Shown piece by piece: positions 48,381-59,444 of a stretch of DNA of 64,000 nt. Both the position numbers and the translations under genes were made by a program. A model generated the notes under the pieces. The model saw only the letters and a list, made by a program, of their open reading frames with translations, was not told the origin of the DNA and ran no database searches. This DNA comes from Gordionus sp. m RMFG-2023 (taxonomy: Eukaryota; Nematomorpha; Gordioida; Chordodea; Parachordodidae): the NCBI RefSeq assembly GCF_954871325.1, contig NC_088776.1, positions 37,124,508-37,188,507 on the forward strand, in the 5' to 3' direction. Within the stretch, counting starts at the first letter, position 1. Each line of letters opens with the position of its first letter.

Positions 48381-50425
48381 ATTTACCCTGCTTCCCAGAT
48401 TTTTCAAAATCACCTCGGGCTCCCATTTTTTGTTGCTTCCATACATTCTTGCCCATATTGTTTGCCCTACCATGAATTCCGATTTATTATCCATTCCGAA
48501 CCGTTTCTCTCCCTCACAGGCCGGTTTCAGTAAGTCCAACCAAATTCGAGTTCTTCGTCCCAAAAACTTCTCCTGGCGACGGTTCCTCTTCTTTTCTACT
48601 GTTGTTATAATACACCACGGCCACCCACATCTCTCCGCTCCCATCCTTTGACTTTCTCAACCAATTCTTGACCACCGCTACCATCCTCTCCGCTTGTCCA
48701 TTCGAACTCGGATAATATGGCGGCGCTAAAATGTGTTTCGCTCCAATTTCTGCACAAAAGATTTTGAATTGCCTACTAATGAAGGCAGGGCTCCCGTCCG
48801 TTACTACTGTCATAGCAACCCCAAATTTAGCCCGTAAATTTTTTAATACTTTTATCACGATCTGAGGGGTTAATCCATCTACCACTAATATATATATTTT
48901 ATTTTCGAAGTCAAAGAAATCCAAGTGAATGCGCTCTCCAGGCTGCGCTGCCTTCGGCCACACACTTTCTTTATCTTTTCGTGGCATCGGAGCCCAAGAA
49001 TTACATCTAACACAGGTTCGACTGATATTTTCAATGTCTCGGGTTCATTTCGGGCCACCAAACATATTCCCGTCCCCACTGTTTTATTCTTTCCATTCCT
49101 TGATGTCCAGCATGAATCATCGCCATCACTGCTTCTCTTAGTTTGGAAGGTATCACACTCCTATTTCCTCGCACCAAACATTCATCTATTATCGCTAACT
49201 CCTTCTGTACATATTTATAGGTCTTGTCTCCATCCCGCCACGTTTTCTGTCCCTTAAGGCACGCTTTGATCCGTCTCAATTCCTTATCCTTTAAAGTCAC
49301 CCTTTTAATCTCTTCCCATGTTACTGAGCCGCCCTAGATACTTCCGCCATAGTCCGAATCAGTCCTTGTTCAATTTCTTCCTTCCGTTCTTCTTGTTCTT
49401 TCTCCTCTAAATCTGCCCCAGCTCCGCATCTGGATAAAATGTCCGGTAAATATTTTTCTTTCCCTCGTCAATATTTCACTTGGACATCAAAACTGTCCAC
49501 GAGCAATAACCATCTCTGCAGTTTAGGCGGCAGCATTAGTTCTTTGTTGTCCTTTCTAAATAGATGCGCCAACGGCATATGATCCGTGTAAATAATAAAT
49601 TTGCGCCAAATATTCATGGCACTTCGTTACCCATAAATAACGGCCAATGCTTCTTGCTCAATCACTGAATACCAGGTCTCTGCCGCTCTAAAAATTCTTG
49701 AGAAAAATAACACCGGCCTCTCTACCCCATCAATAGCACAGCGCTCCTCCTACACCCTTATTAGATGCATCCACTGCCAATATCACCTCCAATTCATTGT
49801 TAAAACACACTAAAACGGGTTCCTTTCCTATTCGACCTTTTAATTCTTTGAAGGACTCCTCTTGTTCATTTGTTCAATCAAATTTTCTTCCTTTCTTTAA
49901 AAATTGATATAAGGGCGCTGCTATTTAAGCAAATCCTTCCACGAACCGATGATAATAATTTACCATCCCCAAAAATGCCTATATCTTTGCTTTATTACTG
50001 GGTCTTATCATATTTTTAATTCCCGTCATATTTCTGTCCACAAGCCGCACCTCCTTTCCTGTGATCTTATGCCCCAGATAAGTCACTTCGGTAACCCCCA
50101 ACACACTTTTCTCCCCGCTGGCTCTCAATCCTTTCTCCTTGATTCTTCTAAATACTTCCTCCAATCTCTGTTCGTGTTGCTCGGGATTTCTTCCCGTCAC
50201 CAAGACATCATCCATATAGTAGAAAACTCCCTCCATTCCCTGGAAAACCGCAGCCATCGTACGCTGAAAAATAGGAGCTGAAACACTTAGCCCGAATGGT
50301 AATCTACAAAAGGTGAACAATTCCTTCGGCGTAGTAATCGTTAATAACTTCCTTACCTCCGGCTTTACCCGTAGTTGCAGATATGCATTAGAGAAATCCA
50401 CTTTTGAAAAATAAACCCTTCCTTT
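48160..50425 (-). pseudogene. Gypsy pol fossil (RT, RNase H, integrase)
   Basis: Parts in order on the minus strand: reverse transcriptase with DFSNAYLQLRV, LPFGLSVSAP and the catalytic box YYMDDVL (about 49,980-50,425); RNase H region (about 49,400-49,900); integrase with a zinc-binding segment (HAGHQGMERI) and a core carrying HLDFFDF, VVTDGSPAF and PSSNGQAERM (about 48,270-49,320). Fossil with several breaks. Confidence 0.88.
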
Positions 50426-50543
50426 TTTTTTAAAACAACGGAAGGCAAGGAAAAAAGTACAAAATGTAAAAATTAATTCTTTTTATTTTATTTTTATAAC
50501 TACTAAAAAATTAAAAATTTTACAATTTTATATATATATGTTA

Positions 50544-50703
50544 GCGGCAATGTGAAAATTCCGGCAATGTATACATTGCCGGAATTTTTTCGGCAATGTG
50601 AGGTAGTGGTAGGCAATGTAAATGTGAGATTTCGGCAATGTATACATTGCCGAAATACCCCGGCAATGTGAACATTGCCTGGTTATTTTAGGCAATGTGT
50701 TAT
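50544..50703. repeat. GGCAATGT palindrome cluster
   Basis: About eleven copies of GGCAATGT or its complement in 160 bp. They include a perfect 34-bp palindrome (50,555-50,588), a perfect 28-bp palindrome (50,629-50,656) and an interrupted one (50,662-50,679), all centred on GGCAATGTATACATTGCC or a variant. It lies at the presumed outer end of the left arm, as a transposase-binding or fold-back end might. Confidence 0.9.
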
Positions 50704-50719
50704 TTTTGTAATATTATAT

Positions 50720-51560
50720 TATTAATAATTTTGTTTTTATTATTAATAATTTTTTTAAGATTAAAATTTTATTTGATAATTTATATTATTTTTTTAGATA
50801 TAATAATATGTTTTTTAAATATATTATTTGATTGATATTTTTTTTTAAATATATTGAAATATATTATAATATATTTTAATTTGTTATATTAATTTTTTAT
50901 ATATTTTTTGATTGATATTTTTTATTATAATGGTTTTTTATGTTTTTTATTATAATGGTTTTTTATGTATTTATTTTTCAGGTAAATTTTTTCTTGATAT
51001 ATTTTTTGACTAAATATTTTTTTTATTTTTTGCTAAATATTTTTTGTGTTATATTATTTTTTTAAATATATTTTTTGATTGATATTTTTTTTAAAATAAT
51101 TTTAGATAATATATTTTAATTTGTTATATTTTTTTATATATTTTTTGATTGATATTTTTTAATATAATGGTTTTTTATGTATATATTTTTCACGTATATT
51201 TTTTCTTGATATATTTTGATTGATATTTTTTTTAAAATAATTTTAGATAATATATTTTAATTTGTTATATTATTTTTTTATATATTTTTTGATTGATATT
51301 TTTTAATATAATGGTTTGTTTATGTATTTATTTTTCACGTAAATTTTTTTTTGATATATTTTTTGATAGCTAAATTTTTTTTTATTTGTGTTATTATTAT
51401 TTATTTAAATATATTTTTTGATTGATATTTTTTTTAGAGATAAGATATTTTAATTTGTCATAATTTTTTTAAATATATTTTTTGATTGATATTTTTTTTA
51501 AATGATTTTTATATAATTTATTTTTAACGTAATTTTTTCTATTTTATATCTTTTGATTCC
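50720..51560. repeat. T-rich imperfect tandem repeats
   Basis: Repeated modules TATTTTTTGATTGATATTTT and ATAATGGTTTTTTATGTATT, with spacing around 130 bp, on a strongly T-rich plus strand. Non-coding, part of the outer left arm. Confidence 0.7.
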
Positions 51561-51564
51561 TAAT

Positions 51565-53545
51565 TTTATAGGTAAAAGTGACAAAAGGTATAATCGTAAT
51601 TTTTGAACTTTTTTAAGTTTTTAAAAGCAATTTTTAGTGAAGATGTATTATAGAAAAGTGACAATTGTCATAATCGTTATTTTTGAACATTTTTTAGTTT
51701 TTTTAAAGTAAATAGTTAAAATTATGTTTTGTAAAAATGTTAAATTAATATTTCAGTGAAGATGTACTATGGAAAAGTGACAATTGTCATAATCGTTATT
51801 TTTGAACATTTTTGATTTTTTTTAAAGTAAATAGTTAAAATTATGTTTTGTAAACATGTTAAATTAATATTTCAGTGAAGATTTACTATGGAAAAGTGAC
51901 AATTGTCATAATCGTTATTTTTGAACATTTTTTAGTTTTTTCAAAGTAAATAGGTAAAAATATGTTTTGTAAACATGTTAAATTAATATTTCAGTGAAGA
52001 TGTACTATGGAAAAGTGACAATTGTCATAATCGTTATTTTTAAACATTTTTTAGTTTTTTTAAAGTAAATAGGTAAAAATATGTTTTGTAAAAATGTTAA
52101 ATTAATATTTCAGTGAAGATGTACTATGGAAAAGTGACAATTGTCATAATCGTTATTTTTGAACATTTTTTAGTTTTTTTAAAGTAAATAGGTAAAAATA
52201 TGTTTTGTAAAAATGTTAAATTAATATTTCAGTGAAGATGTACTATGGAAAAGTGACAATTGTCATAATCGTTATTTTTGAACATTTTTTAATTTTTCAA
52301 AGTAAATAGGTAAAAATATGTTTTGTAAACATGTTAAATTAATATTTCAGTGAAGATGTACTATGGAAAAGTGACAATTGTCATAATCGTTATTTTTGAA
52401 CATTTTTTAGTTTTTTCAAAGTAAATAGGTAAAAATATGTTTTGTAAACATGTTAAATTAATATTTCAGAGAAGATGTACTATGGAAAAGTGACAATTGT
52501 CATAATCGTTATTTTTGAACATTTTTTAGTTTTTTTAAAGTAAATAGGTAAAAATATGTTTTGTAAACATGTTAAATTAATATATCAGTGAAGATGTATT
52601 ATGGAAAAGTGACAATTGTCATAATCATTATTTTTGAACTTTTATGATTTTTTTTAAAGTAAATAGTTAAAATTATGTTTTGTAAACATGTTAAATTAAT
52701 ATTTCAGTGAAGATTTACTATGGAAAAGTGACAATTGTCATAATCGTTATTTTTGAACATTTTTTAGTTTTTTTAAAGTAAATAGGTAAAAATATGTTTT
52801 GTAAACATGTTAAATTAATATATCAGTGAAGATGTATTATGGAAAAGTGACAATTGTCATAATCATTATTTTTGAACTTTTTTGATTTTTTTTAAAGTAA
52901 ATAGTTAAAATTATGTTTTGTAAACATGTTAAATTAATATTTCAGTGAAGATTTACTATGGAAAAGTGACAATTGTCATAATCGTTATTTTTGAACATTT
53001 TTTAGTTTTTTTAAAGTAAATAGGTAAAAATATGTTTTGTAAACATGTTAAATTAATATTTCAGTGAAGGTGTACTATGGAAAAGTGACAATTGTTATAA
53101 TCGTTATTTTTGAACTTTTTTGATTTTTTTTAAAGTAAATAGTTAAAATTATGTTTTGTAAACATGTTAAATTAATATTTCAGTGAAGATTTACTATGGA
53201 AAAGTGACAATTGTCATAATCGTTATTTTTGAACATTTTTTAGTTTTTTTAAAGTAAATAGGTAAAAATATGTTTTGTAAACATGTTAAATTAATATTTC
53301 AGTGAAGGTGTACTATGGAAAAGTGACAATTGTTATAATCGTTATTTTTGAACTTTTTTGATTTTTTTTAAAGTAAATAGGTAAAAATATGTTTTGTAAA
53401 AATGTTAAATTAATATTTCAGTGAAGATGTACTATGGAAAAGTGACAATTGTCATAATCGTTATTTTTGAACATTTTTTAGTTTTTTTAAAGTAAATAGG
53501 TAAAAATATGTTTAGTAAACGTGTTAAATTAAAATTTCAGTTTAG
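51565..53545. repeat. 118-120-bp tandem array, about 17 units (left arm)
   Basis: Units carry GTGACAATTGTCATAATCGT, then a T-rich tract, AAAGTAAATAGGTAAAAATA and AAATTAATATTTCAGTGAAG. TGACAATTGTCA is a perfect 12-bp palindrome found once in nearly every unit. The first unit is diverged; the others are close to identical, with at least two subtypes that alternate towards the inner end. Confidence 0.92.
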
Positions 53546-54570
53546 ATATGTTTTATAGTATATAGACACTAACAGGAATATTAACATTAAAATTCCTAAA
53601 TTCGCTATTATTTATATATTGAAAATTAAAGATGAATTATTTTCCTGTAAATCGTCAATGCCTTGATTTGATTAATTTCGAGATTTCAGCATGAATACAT
53701 TAATGACCTCAAATGATAAAAAATTTTACTATTACGATTACACCTTAATCTTCATAGCAGCCGGAAATGTTTTTTAACATAATTTATAATAGTAGACCGA
53801 TGTATAAATAAAATATTTTTAGGATTAATCTATTTTTTTCTAAAATATTAACTGCGAAATATTTAAATATAGAATCCTGCATCGGTATTTGTATATCAAC
53901 TAACTATAATATCTTTGACTTATTTATTTCAATTCTGTGAGTAAATATATTTTAAATATTTATTCACTTTAGTGAACTATCTAAAATTACAAGTTAGAGC
54001 TATTGAGATGTATATCTATCACTAAATACATTTTCATGAATATATTTATAAACGAAATAAATTTTAGCAATTAACTATGTTGCAATATAGCGTACATTAA
54101 ATACTATTAGCCCTTATATTTATTACTAAGATTATGCGTCAAACATTATAAGTTCATCTAAGATTTTTTCGAGAAATAAAGGCCTTTGAGTAACTTTTTT
54201 TATACTATATTTTATTGATAAATGCTAGGCTCTCTGTTTGAAGGCCTTTGGCCAGTTATTGTTTTAAATTTTCTTTAGGTTTATACTCTTTTTTTAAAAA
54301 AAAATTTCTCACAAATTTTATAAGGTCGATATTTTTAATATTTTTGTGACATAGTAGTATATTCTTAATTTTTTTAAATAATTTTTTTACTTCCCCCCTC
54401 CCCCCAACTTTATACGCAACTTAATATTATGTTAAAATACATTTTTACGCCATATTATTAATGGATTGGTAGCAAGCCTTCCCTATAAGACTATATCTTC
54501 ATAATAGAAAAAACAATATTTACAATACACAATTTTTATTACTATATAATTCTATATAAATATAAATGAA

Positions 54571-54987
54571 TCATTTATTTTGACATAAATTATTTTTTGT
54601 ATGACAATGTGAATTGCAGGACACATTAGATGCCTTGCATTTGCATCTATTTGTCCTACAATTTTGTTTACAATGGCAACGTTTAAAACCTTGCCCAGAG
54701 CCTATTGAAGACATGCCAACCATTGTTCTAAAGGTATGACAACTTGGTGGCACATCTCCAACGTTAATATAGTTTTTTTTTGCTAGGTCAAATTGTGACC
54801 TAGCATAATGACCAGATAAATGGCCACGACTTGTTCCTAATTTGTAAAATCCATCTGTGGATTTATCTGTAATTACTCCCAATAGCATTTTATGATCCAG
54901 TCTCCCTTGATCGACTGGTGGAATTGGCAATAATACGGAATCACCAATTTCTCCAGGTTTTAGTTTTTTGTCGCTATCTCTTTTCAT
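54571..54987 (-). pseudogene. integrase C-terminal segment, left arm (fossil)
   Basis: A 138-residue open segment with LKPGEIGDSVLLPIPPVD, a FYKLGTSRGHLSGHYARSQF tract and a cysteine-rich end (CHCKQNCRTNRCKCK). This layout is known from KRBA2-like integrases. It is identical to the right-arm copy at 61,934-62,350. Confidence 0.75.
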
Positions 54988-55369
54988 CTTTGTAGCTTGT
55001 AGTAATAAACCCTCTTTCGAAATTTTCCTAATTTTCTTGATCGCATTAATATGTTTGCGAATGGTATCGTCTTCGGTAGCTATAAAATATTTGAATAGTT
55101 TTACAAGATAAAAGCATCACTTTATACTAGGTATAAAAATATGATTATACAAAAATTAGACGAAAATTGAATCGTAATGTAGGATTTTAAAGAAATATAT
55201 TTTTTTCAAAGAGAAAAATTTTAAATAATTTCTAATCATTTAAAATAATTTGTCATTAAGATTTATATTATAATTTTAAAAAATATTTCTAATAAAAATA
55301 TATACCTAGATCAGGAGAGGGGCAATATATTTGGACAGACTTGTGATTCTTTTCACATTCCGCTGTAAA

Positions 55370-55680
55370 ATATTATATAATATTCTATACGTATCATTAT
55401 TAACAAATAAAAATGCATTTCTTACAAAACTAATGGTTTAGAAAGCCCCTTGAAGTGGTTTGCCTCAGCCCGCTATTGGGGCTTGTTGGACAATTTTTAC
55501 TTTTACAAAAAATAAAATTAAAAAAAAAAGACTATATTCTTAAATTTTTTTATAAGACACCTTTATAGAGTATAGTTTTAGGTATCTAATCATATATATT
55601 TTTTATATTATCTAAAAAAACCAGGAGCTAGCCAATTTTGTAAAAATCGGTTCGACTAACCCCAGTCTCCCCTAACTGTA
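55370..55680. mobile_element. small insertion shared by both arms
   Basis: Block with TTAGGGGAGACTGGGGTTAG at one side and GCCCCAATAGCGGGCTGAGG towards the other, present at the mirrored site 61,240-61,550. It therefore predates the arm duplication or was copied between arms. Family not known. Confidence 0.5.
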
Positions 55681-55720
55681 AAATATTATATGTTAACTAA
55701 TGCATCTTAAAAATATATAC

Positions 55721-56197
55721 CAGGATCCGGTGTTATACAATCTTCTCGGATAGAATTGCTATTGTTTTCAAAATCAACTACAAAATATTATATGTTAACT
55801 AATGCAACTTAAAAATATATACCAGGATCCGGTGATATACAATCTTCTCGGATAGAATTGCTATTGTTTTCAAAATCAACTACAAAATATTATATGTTAA
55901 CTAATGCATCTTAAAAATATATACCAGGATCCGGTGATATACAATCTTCTCGGATAGAATTGCTATTGTTTTCAAAATCAACTACAAAATATTATATATG
56001 TTAACTAATGCATCTTAAAAATATATACTAGGATCCGGTGACACATAATTTTCTCGGATAGAATTGCTATAGTTTTCAAAATCAACTACAAAATATTATA
56101 TGTTAACTAATGGATCTTAAAAATATATACCAGGATCCGGTGTTATACAATCTTCTCGGATAGAATTGCTATTGTTTTCAAATTCATCTACAAAATA
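55721..56197 (-). repeat. five 57-bp exon-like repeats, left arm
   Basis: Units at 56197-56141, 56085-56029, 55981-55925, 55879-55823 and 55777-55721. Each is exactly 57 bp, preceded by TTTTGTAG and followed by GTATATATTTTTAAG, i.e. bounded by AG and GT. Each reads DFENNSNSIREDC plus four or five residues ending in PDP, starting and ending in the same phase. Gaps of about 45 bp look like tiny introns. A diverged 57-bp relative (ECEKNHKSVQIYC) lies beyond, at about 55,310-55,366. Confidence 0.85.
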
Positions 56198-56409
56198 TTA
56201 TATTTTAATTAAATAAAAATATATTACCAGAATCTTCCGAATCTGTATAATTTACCAGATTATGGAAATAGCTTTTATCGTCATCCAAATAAGCTATAAT
56301 ATATTATAACGAATTTATTGTATAATAATAAAAGAATATACCAGTATCATCTCCTGTATCTTCCAATTTTTCTGGTTTAAATAAATTTATAATTGCATAA
56401 ATATAATTT

Positions 56410-57190
56410 AATTATACTTGTCAAAGAGGAATCCCAGATATTAGGTTTATGTCCAAACATAACCTCATAGGGTGATGATTTGATTCCTCTATGATAAGAT
56501 ATATTTTTTTGGAACTGGATCGTTCCCAACGCATTAGCCCAACACGTTGTTTTGTTATCATGAAGAAAACAGCGTAATTTATTCTAAAAAATATCTAAAT
56601 TAATTTATTTTGTTTTAAGATAAATACCATAATATCTTTATTGGCACGCTCGACCGATCCCTGAGATTGGGAGTGCCTTGGTCTTCCATGGACCATTTTA
56701 CAGCCAGGCCACATCTCCACTATCTTTTGGATGGTCTAAAAAAATATTGATATATTTGTATAGTAATTAAATGGTATCAAAGAGTCCATGGGATGCTAAC
56801 TATCATCTTATATTTTAAACATTAAAAAATAACCCAAAATTTTTAAAATATTTGTCTCCCAATTATAATTTAAAATGATGCTTATATTTAGCAAAAATAC
56901 CATAATATAAAATAATTTATTTTATTTTCCATGTTTAAATATTTTTATGTTTTAAAAACTAAATAAAATTTAAATTCTACTTCGTTTTTAAATTCCCGTC
57001 CATTGTCTGTGTGAAGAATGGAAGGCGCGCCAAATAAATTGAATATAGATGTCAAATGTTCCGCCACATCTTGAGAAGTTTTATTTTTCATAGGTTTCAA
57101 AATCACAAACTTTGTGAAGTGATCTTGGTATACGAAAATATATTTATTTTCGCCATCTGGTTGTGATTGCATATCAATCAGGTCCATCTA
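56410..57190 (-). pseudogene. integrase core, left arm (fossil)
   Basis: rve-type integrase core pieces: LIDMQSQPDGENKYI with the first Asp, ILHTDNGREF with the second, and SVERANKDIM with the Glu. They are followed by LRCFLHDNKTTCWANALG and YEVMFGHKPN. Family: KRBA2/Ginger-like, known to be related to Gypsy integrases. Pieces are separated by AT-rich gaps. Confidence 0.8.
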
Positions 57191-57656
57191 AAAATATCGA
57201 AATTAATATTTTTATAATGAGAACGGTAATATTAACATACGTTTTTTTACAATTTCATATTTATAATAAGATTATTAAATAATATATTAAGTATATGGCC
57301 AGTCAATACATATAATGTTTTAACTGGCTTTAAAAACAACTTTCACATAACCTCATTAGCTCATAAAGTATGTTATAACCAAGATTTTAAGCACGAATAT
57401 ATGGTGGGGGGGGGGGAGACTGACCTAAAATTTTCATTAAAATTAAGGGGGTAGATTTCTAAAATTTATAATATTTTTATATAAAATTAAATTTAAAATA
57501 GGATTTAATAATAAATGTGTTTTAACTTTATAATTTTTCTGCTATTAGGGTTATCAGCTAAACCAAAATATAACTTCTATAAAGTAGCCACTTAAAGGTA
57601 TGGACAAAAACTCAAAAAAAATAAACAAAGTTGCACTTTAAAAGAAAAGCAAAAAA

Positions 57657-57851
57657 TAGTGTTATTAAACGACTCGATTGAGCCGATTTTTAAATTCGGC
57701 TAACTCTTTATCGACAAAAATATTAAACAAGCCTAAAGATTTTGCTCTTAGATGGCACAACGGTTTAGACATTTATTAGCAAAATCCAGGCTAAAATATT
57801 GAGTTAGCCGTTTTTTAAAAAAGGCTCAAAATGAAACGTTTAATAACACTA
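57657..57851. mobile_element. MITE, left arm copy
   Basis: Ends TAGTGTTATTAAACGACTCG and (complemented) TAGTGTTATTAAACGTTTCA, length 195 bp. The mirrored copy at 59,081-59,274 shows that it was already present before the arms separated, or was copied across. Confidence 0.8.
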
Positions 57852-57871
57852 ACAAATAAGAAAAATCAATT

Positions 57872-58291
57872 TCAATTGTATTTTACTTGACATCGAGAAT
57901 TATGATCTTTTGAAATAATAGGATTGGTAACTAATCCAATATTTCTTTTGCCTTTCTTTAACTGGCATTCCACACATGTGTTGAGGTAAACTTCAATGAT
58001 TTCCCTTGTTATATTGTAATAGCGTGTCTTTAATGTTTCGTGAAGAATATCTCTTCTCCCATGTCCTGTGAATAGATGACATTTGTGGATTGTGTCATAT
58101 AAATGGTCAATGTTTAATACAATTTTTCCATTTTTATGAATTAAAATATTATTTTGATTTAATTCAAAATTTCTGGAATTATAACTTTTTATATTTGAAA
58201 TTACGTTATTGTATTTTTCCTTCGAAAAAATTTTAGAATTTTTATTTTTTATATTAAAAATTTGAGAATAGTTTGAATAAAATTCTTCCAT
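57872..58291 (-). pseudogene. integrase N-terminal zinc-binding segment, left arm (fossil)
   Basis: A 139-residue open segment holding an HHCC zinc-binding fold (HKCHLFTGH, later CVECQLKKGK). The ATG lies at the edge of the central spacer. It is nearly identical to the right-arm copy. Confidence 0.8.
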
Positions 58292-58637
58292 TATAAATGT
58301 GTAAAAAATATTTGAGAATAAATTTTTTTTCTAGAAAAATAAAAATTTTTTTAAATAAAATTATGGATCATAATAATTTTTATTGTTATCCCGATCTTTA
58401 TTTTGAGAATAATTTTTTTTTCTAGAAAATTCAAGAATTTATAAATCATAATAAATTTCATTGATACGCCCAATTTATTTATTTTAAAAAAAACAAATAA
58501 AATAGAAAAGGAAAAAATATTTGTTTCCTAAAACATTTATTTATATTTATTAAAATTTTTATAAAACTTTAAAGCAGAAATTTTGCCATCTATATATTTA
58601 ATTTTTCTCTATAAAAAAGAATCATTATATTTTTAAA
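58292..58637. promoter_or_regulatory. central spacer between head-to-head copies
   Basis: A 346-bp AT-rich stretch between two outward-facing starts. The arms lose symmetry here: the sequence just before each ATG differs. A near-direct repeat (TTTGAGAATA with TTTTTTTTCTAGAAAA) occurs at about 58,311 and 58,402. It is a plausible bidirectional promoter, which is inference. Confidence 0.45.
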
Positions 58638-59060
58638 ATGGAAGAAGAATTTTATTCAAACTATTCTCAAATTTTTAATATAAAAAATAAAAATTCTAAA
58701 ATTTTTTCGAAGGAAAAATACAATAACGTAATTTCAAATATAAAAAGTTATAATTCCAGAAATTTTGAATTAAATCAAAATAATATTTTAATTCATAAAA
58801 ATGGAAAAATTGTATTAAACATTGACCATTTATATGACACAATCCACAAATGTCATCTATTCACAGGACATGGGAGAAGAGATATTCTTCACGAAACATT
58901 AAAGACACGCTATTACAATATAACAAGGGAAATCATTGAAGTTTACCTCAAAACATGTAAGATATGCCAGTTAAAGAAAGGCAAAAGAAATATTGGATTA
59001 GTTACCAATCCTATTATTTCAAAAGATCATAATTCTCGATGTCAAGTAAAATACAATTGA
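58638..59060 (+). pseudogene. integrase N-terminal zinc-binding segment, right arm (fossil)
   Basis: A 140-residue open segment starting MEEEFYSNYSQIF with the same HHCC fold as the left copy. The last Cys pair region differs slightly (CKICQLKKGK against CVECQLKKGK). Confidence 0.8.
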
Positions 59061-59080
59061 AATTGATTTTTCTTATTTGT

Positions 59081-59274
59081 TAGTGTTATTAAACGTTTCA
59101 TTTTGAGCCTTTTTTAAAAAACGGCTAACTCAATATTTTAGCCTGGATTTTGCTAATAAATGTCTAAACCGTTGTGCCATCTAAGAGCAAAATCTTTAGG
59201 CTTGTTTAATATTTTTGTCGATAAAGAGTTAGCCGAATTTAAAAATCGGCTCAATCGAGTCGTTTAATAACACT
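59081..59274. mobile_element. MITE, right arm copy
   Basis: Mirror of 57,657-57,851, 194 bp, same TAGTGTTATTAAACG ends. The flanks TTATTTGT and TTTTTTGC match at 6 of 8 bases. Confidence 0.8.
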
Positions 59275-59444
59275 ATTTTTTGCTTTCTTTTAAAGTACAA
59301 CTTTGTTTATTTTTTTGAGTTTTTGTCACTACCTATACCATAATAATACTATCCAATTCTAAAATTTCCAATGATCATAATGCTGGATGTCAAGTTAGAT
59401 TTAAATTTATTATATGACGATACATTTTTTTTATATTTTAAGAT

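Larger units (their letters stand above)
46330..50425 (-). mobile_element. Gypsy LTR-retrotransposon fossil, rearranged
   Basis: Minus-strand pieces of a Gypsy-family element: pol at about 48,160-50,425 and a gag zinc-knuckle piece at 46,423-46,925, separated by 1.2 kb of CT-rich non-coding sequence. It is broken, with several breaks, and is much less AT-rich than its surroundings. Gag lies on the wrong side of pol for one simple copy, so these are either two adjoining copies or a rearranged one. The inner end of the long inverted-repeat element appears to cut its reverse transcriptase. Confidence 0.85.

Noticed and set aside
46485-49257. Several plus-strand open frames over the Gypsy fossil
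   Set aside because: They are complements of the minus-strand gag and pol pieces, caused by lower AT content.
51565-53545. A CRISPR-like array
   Set aside because: The whole unit is repeated with no unique spacers, and the context is a eukaryotic transposon arm.
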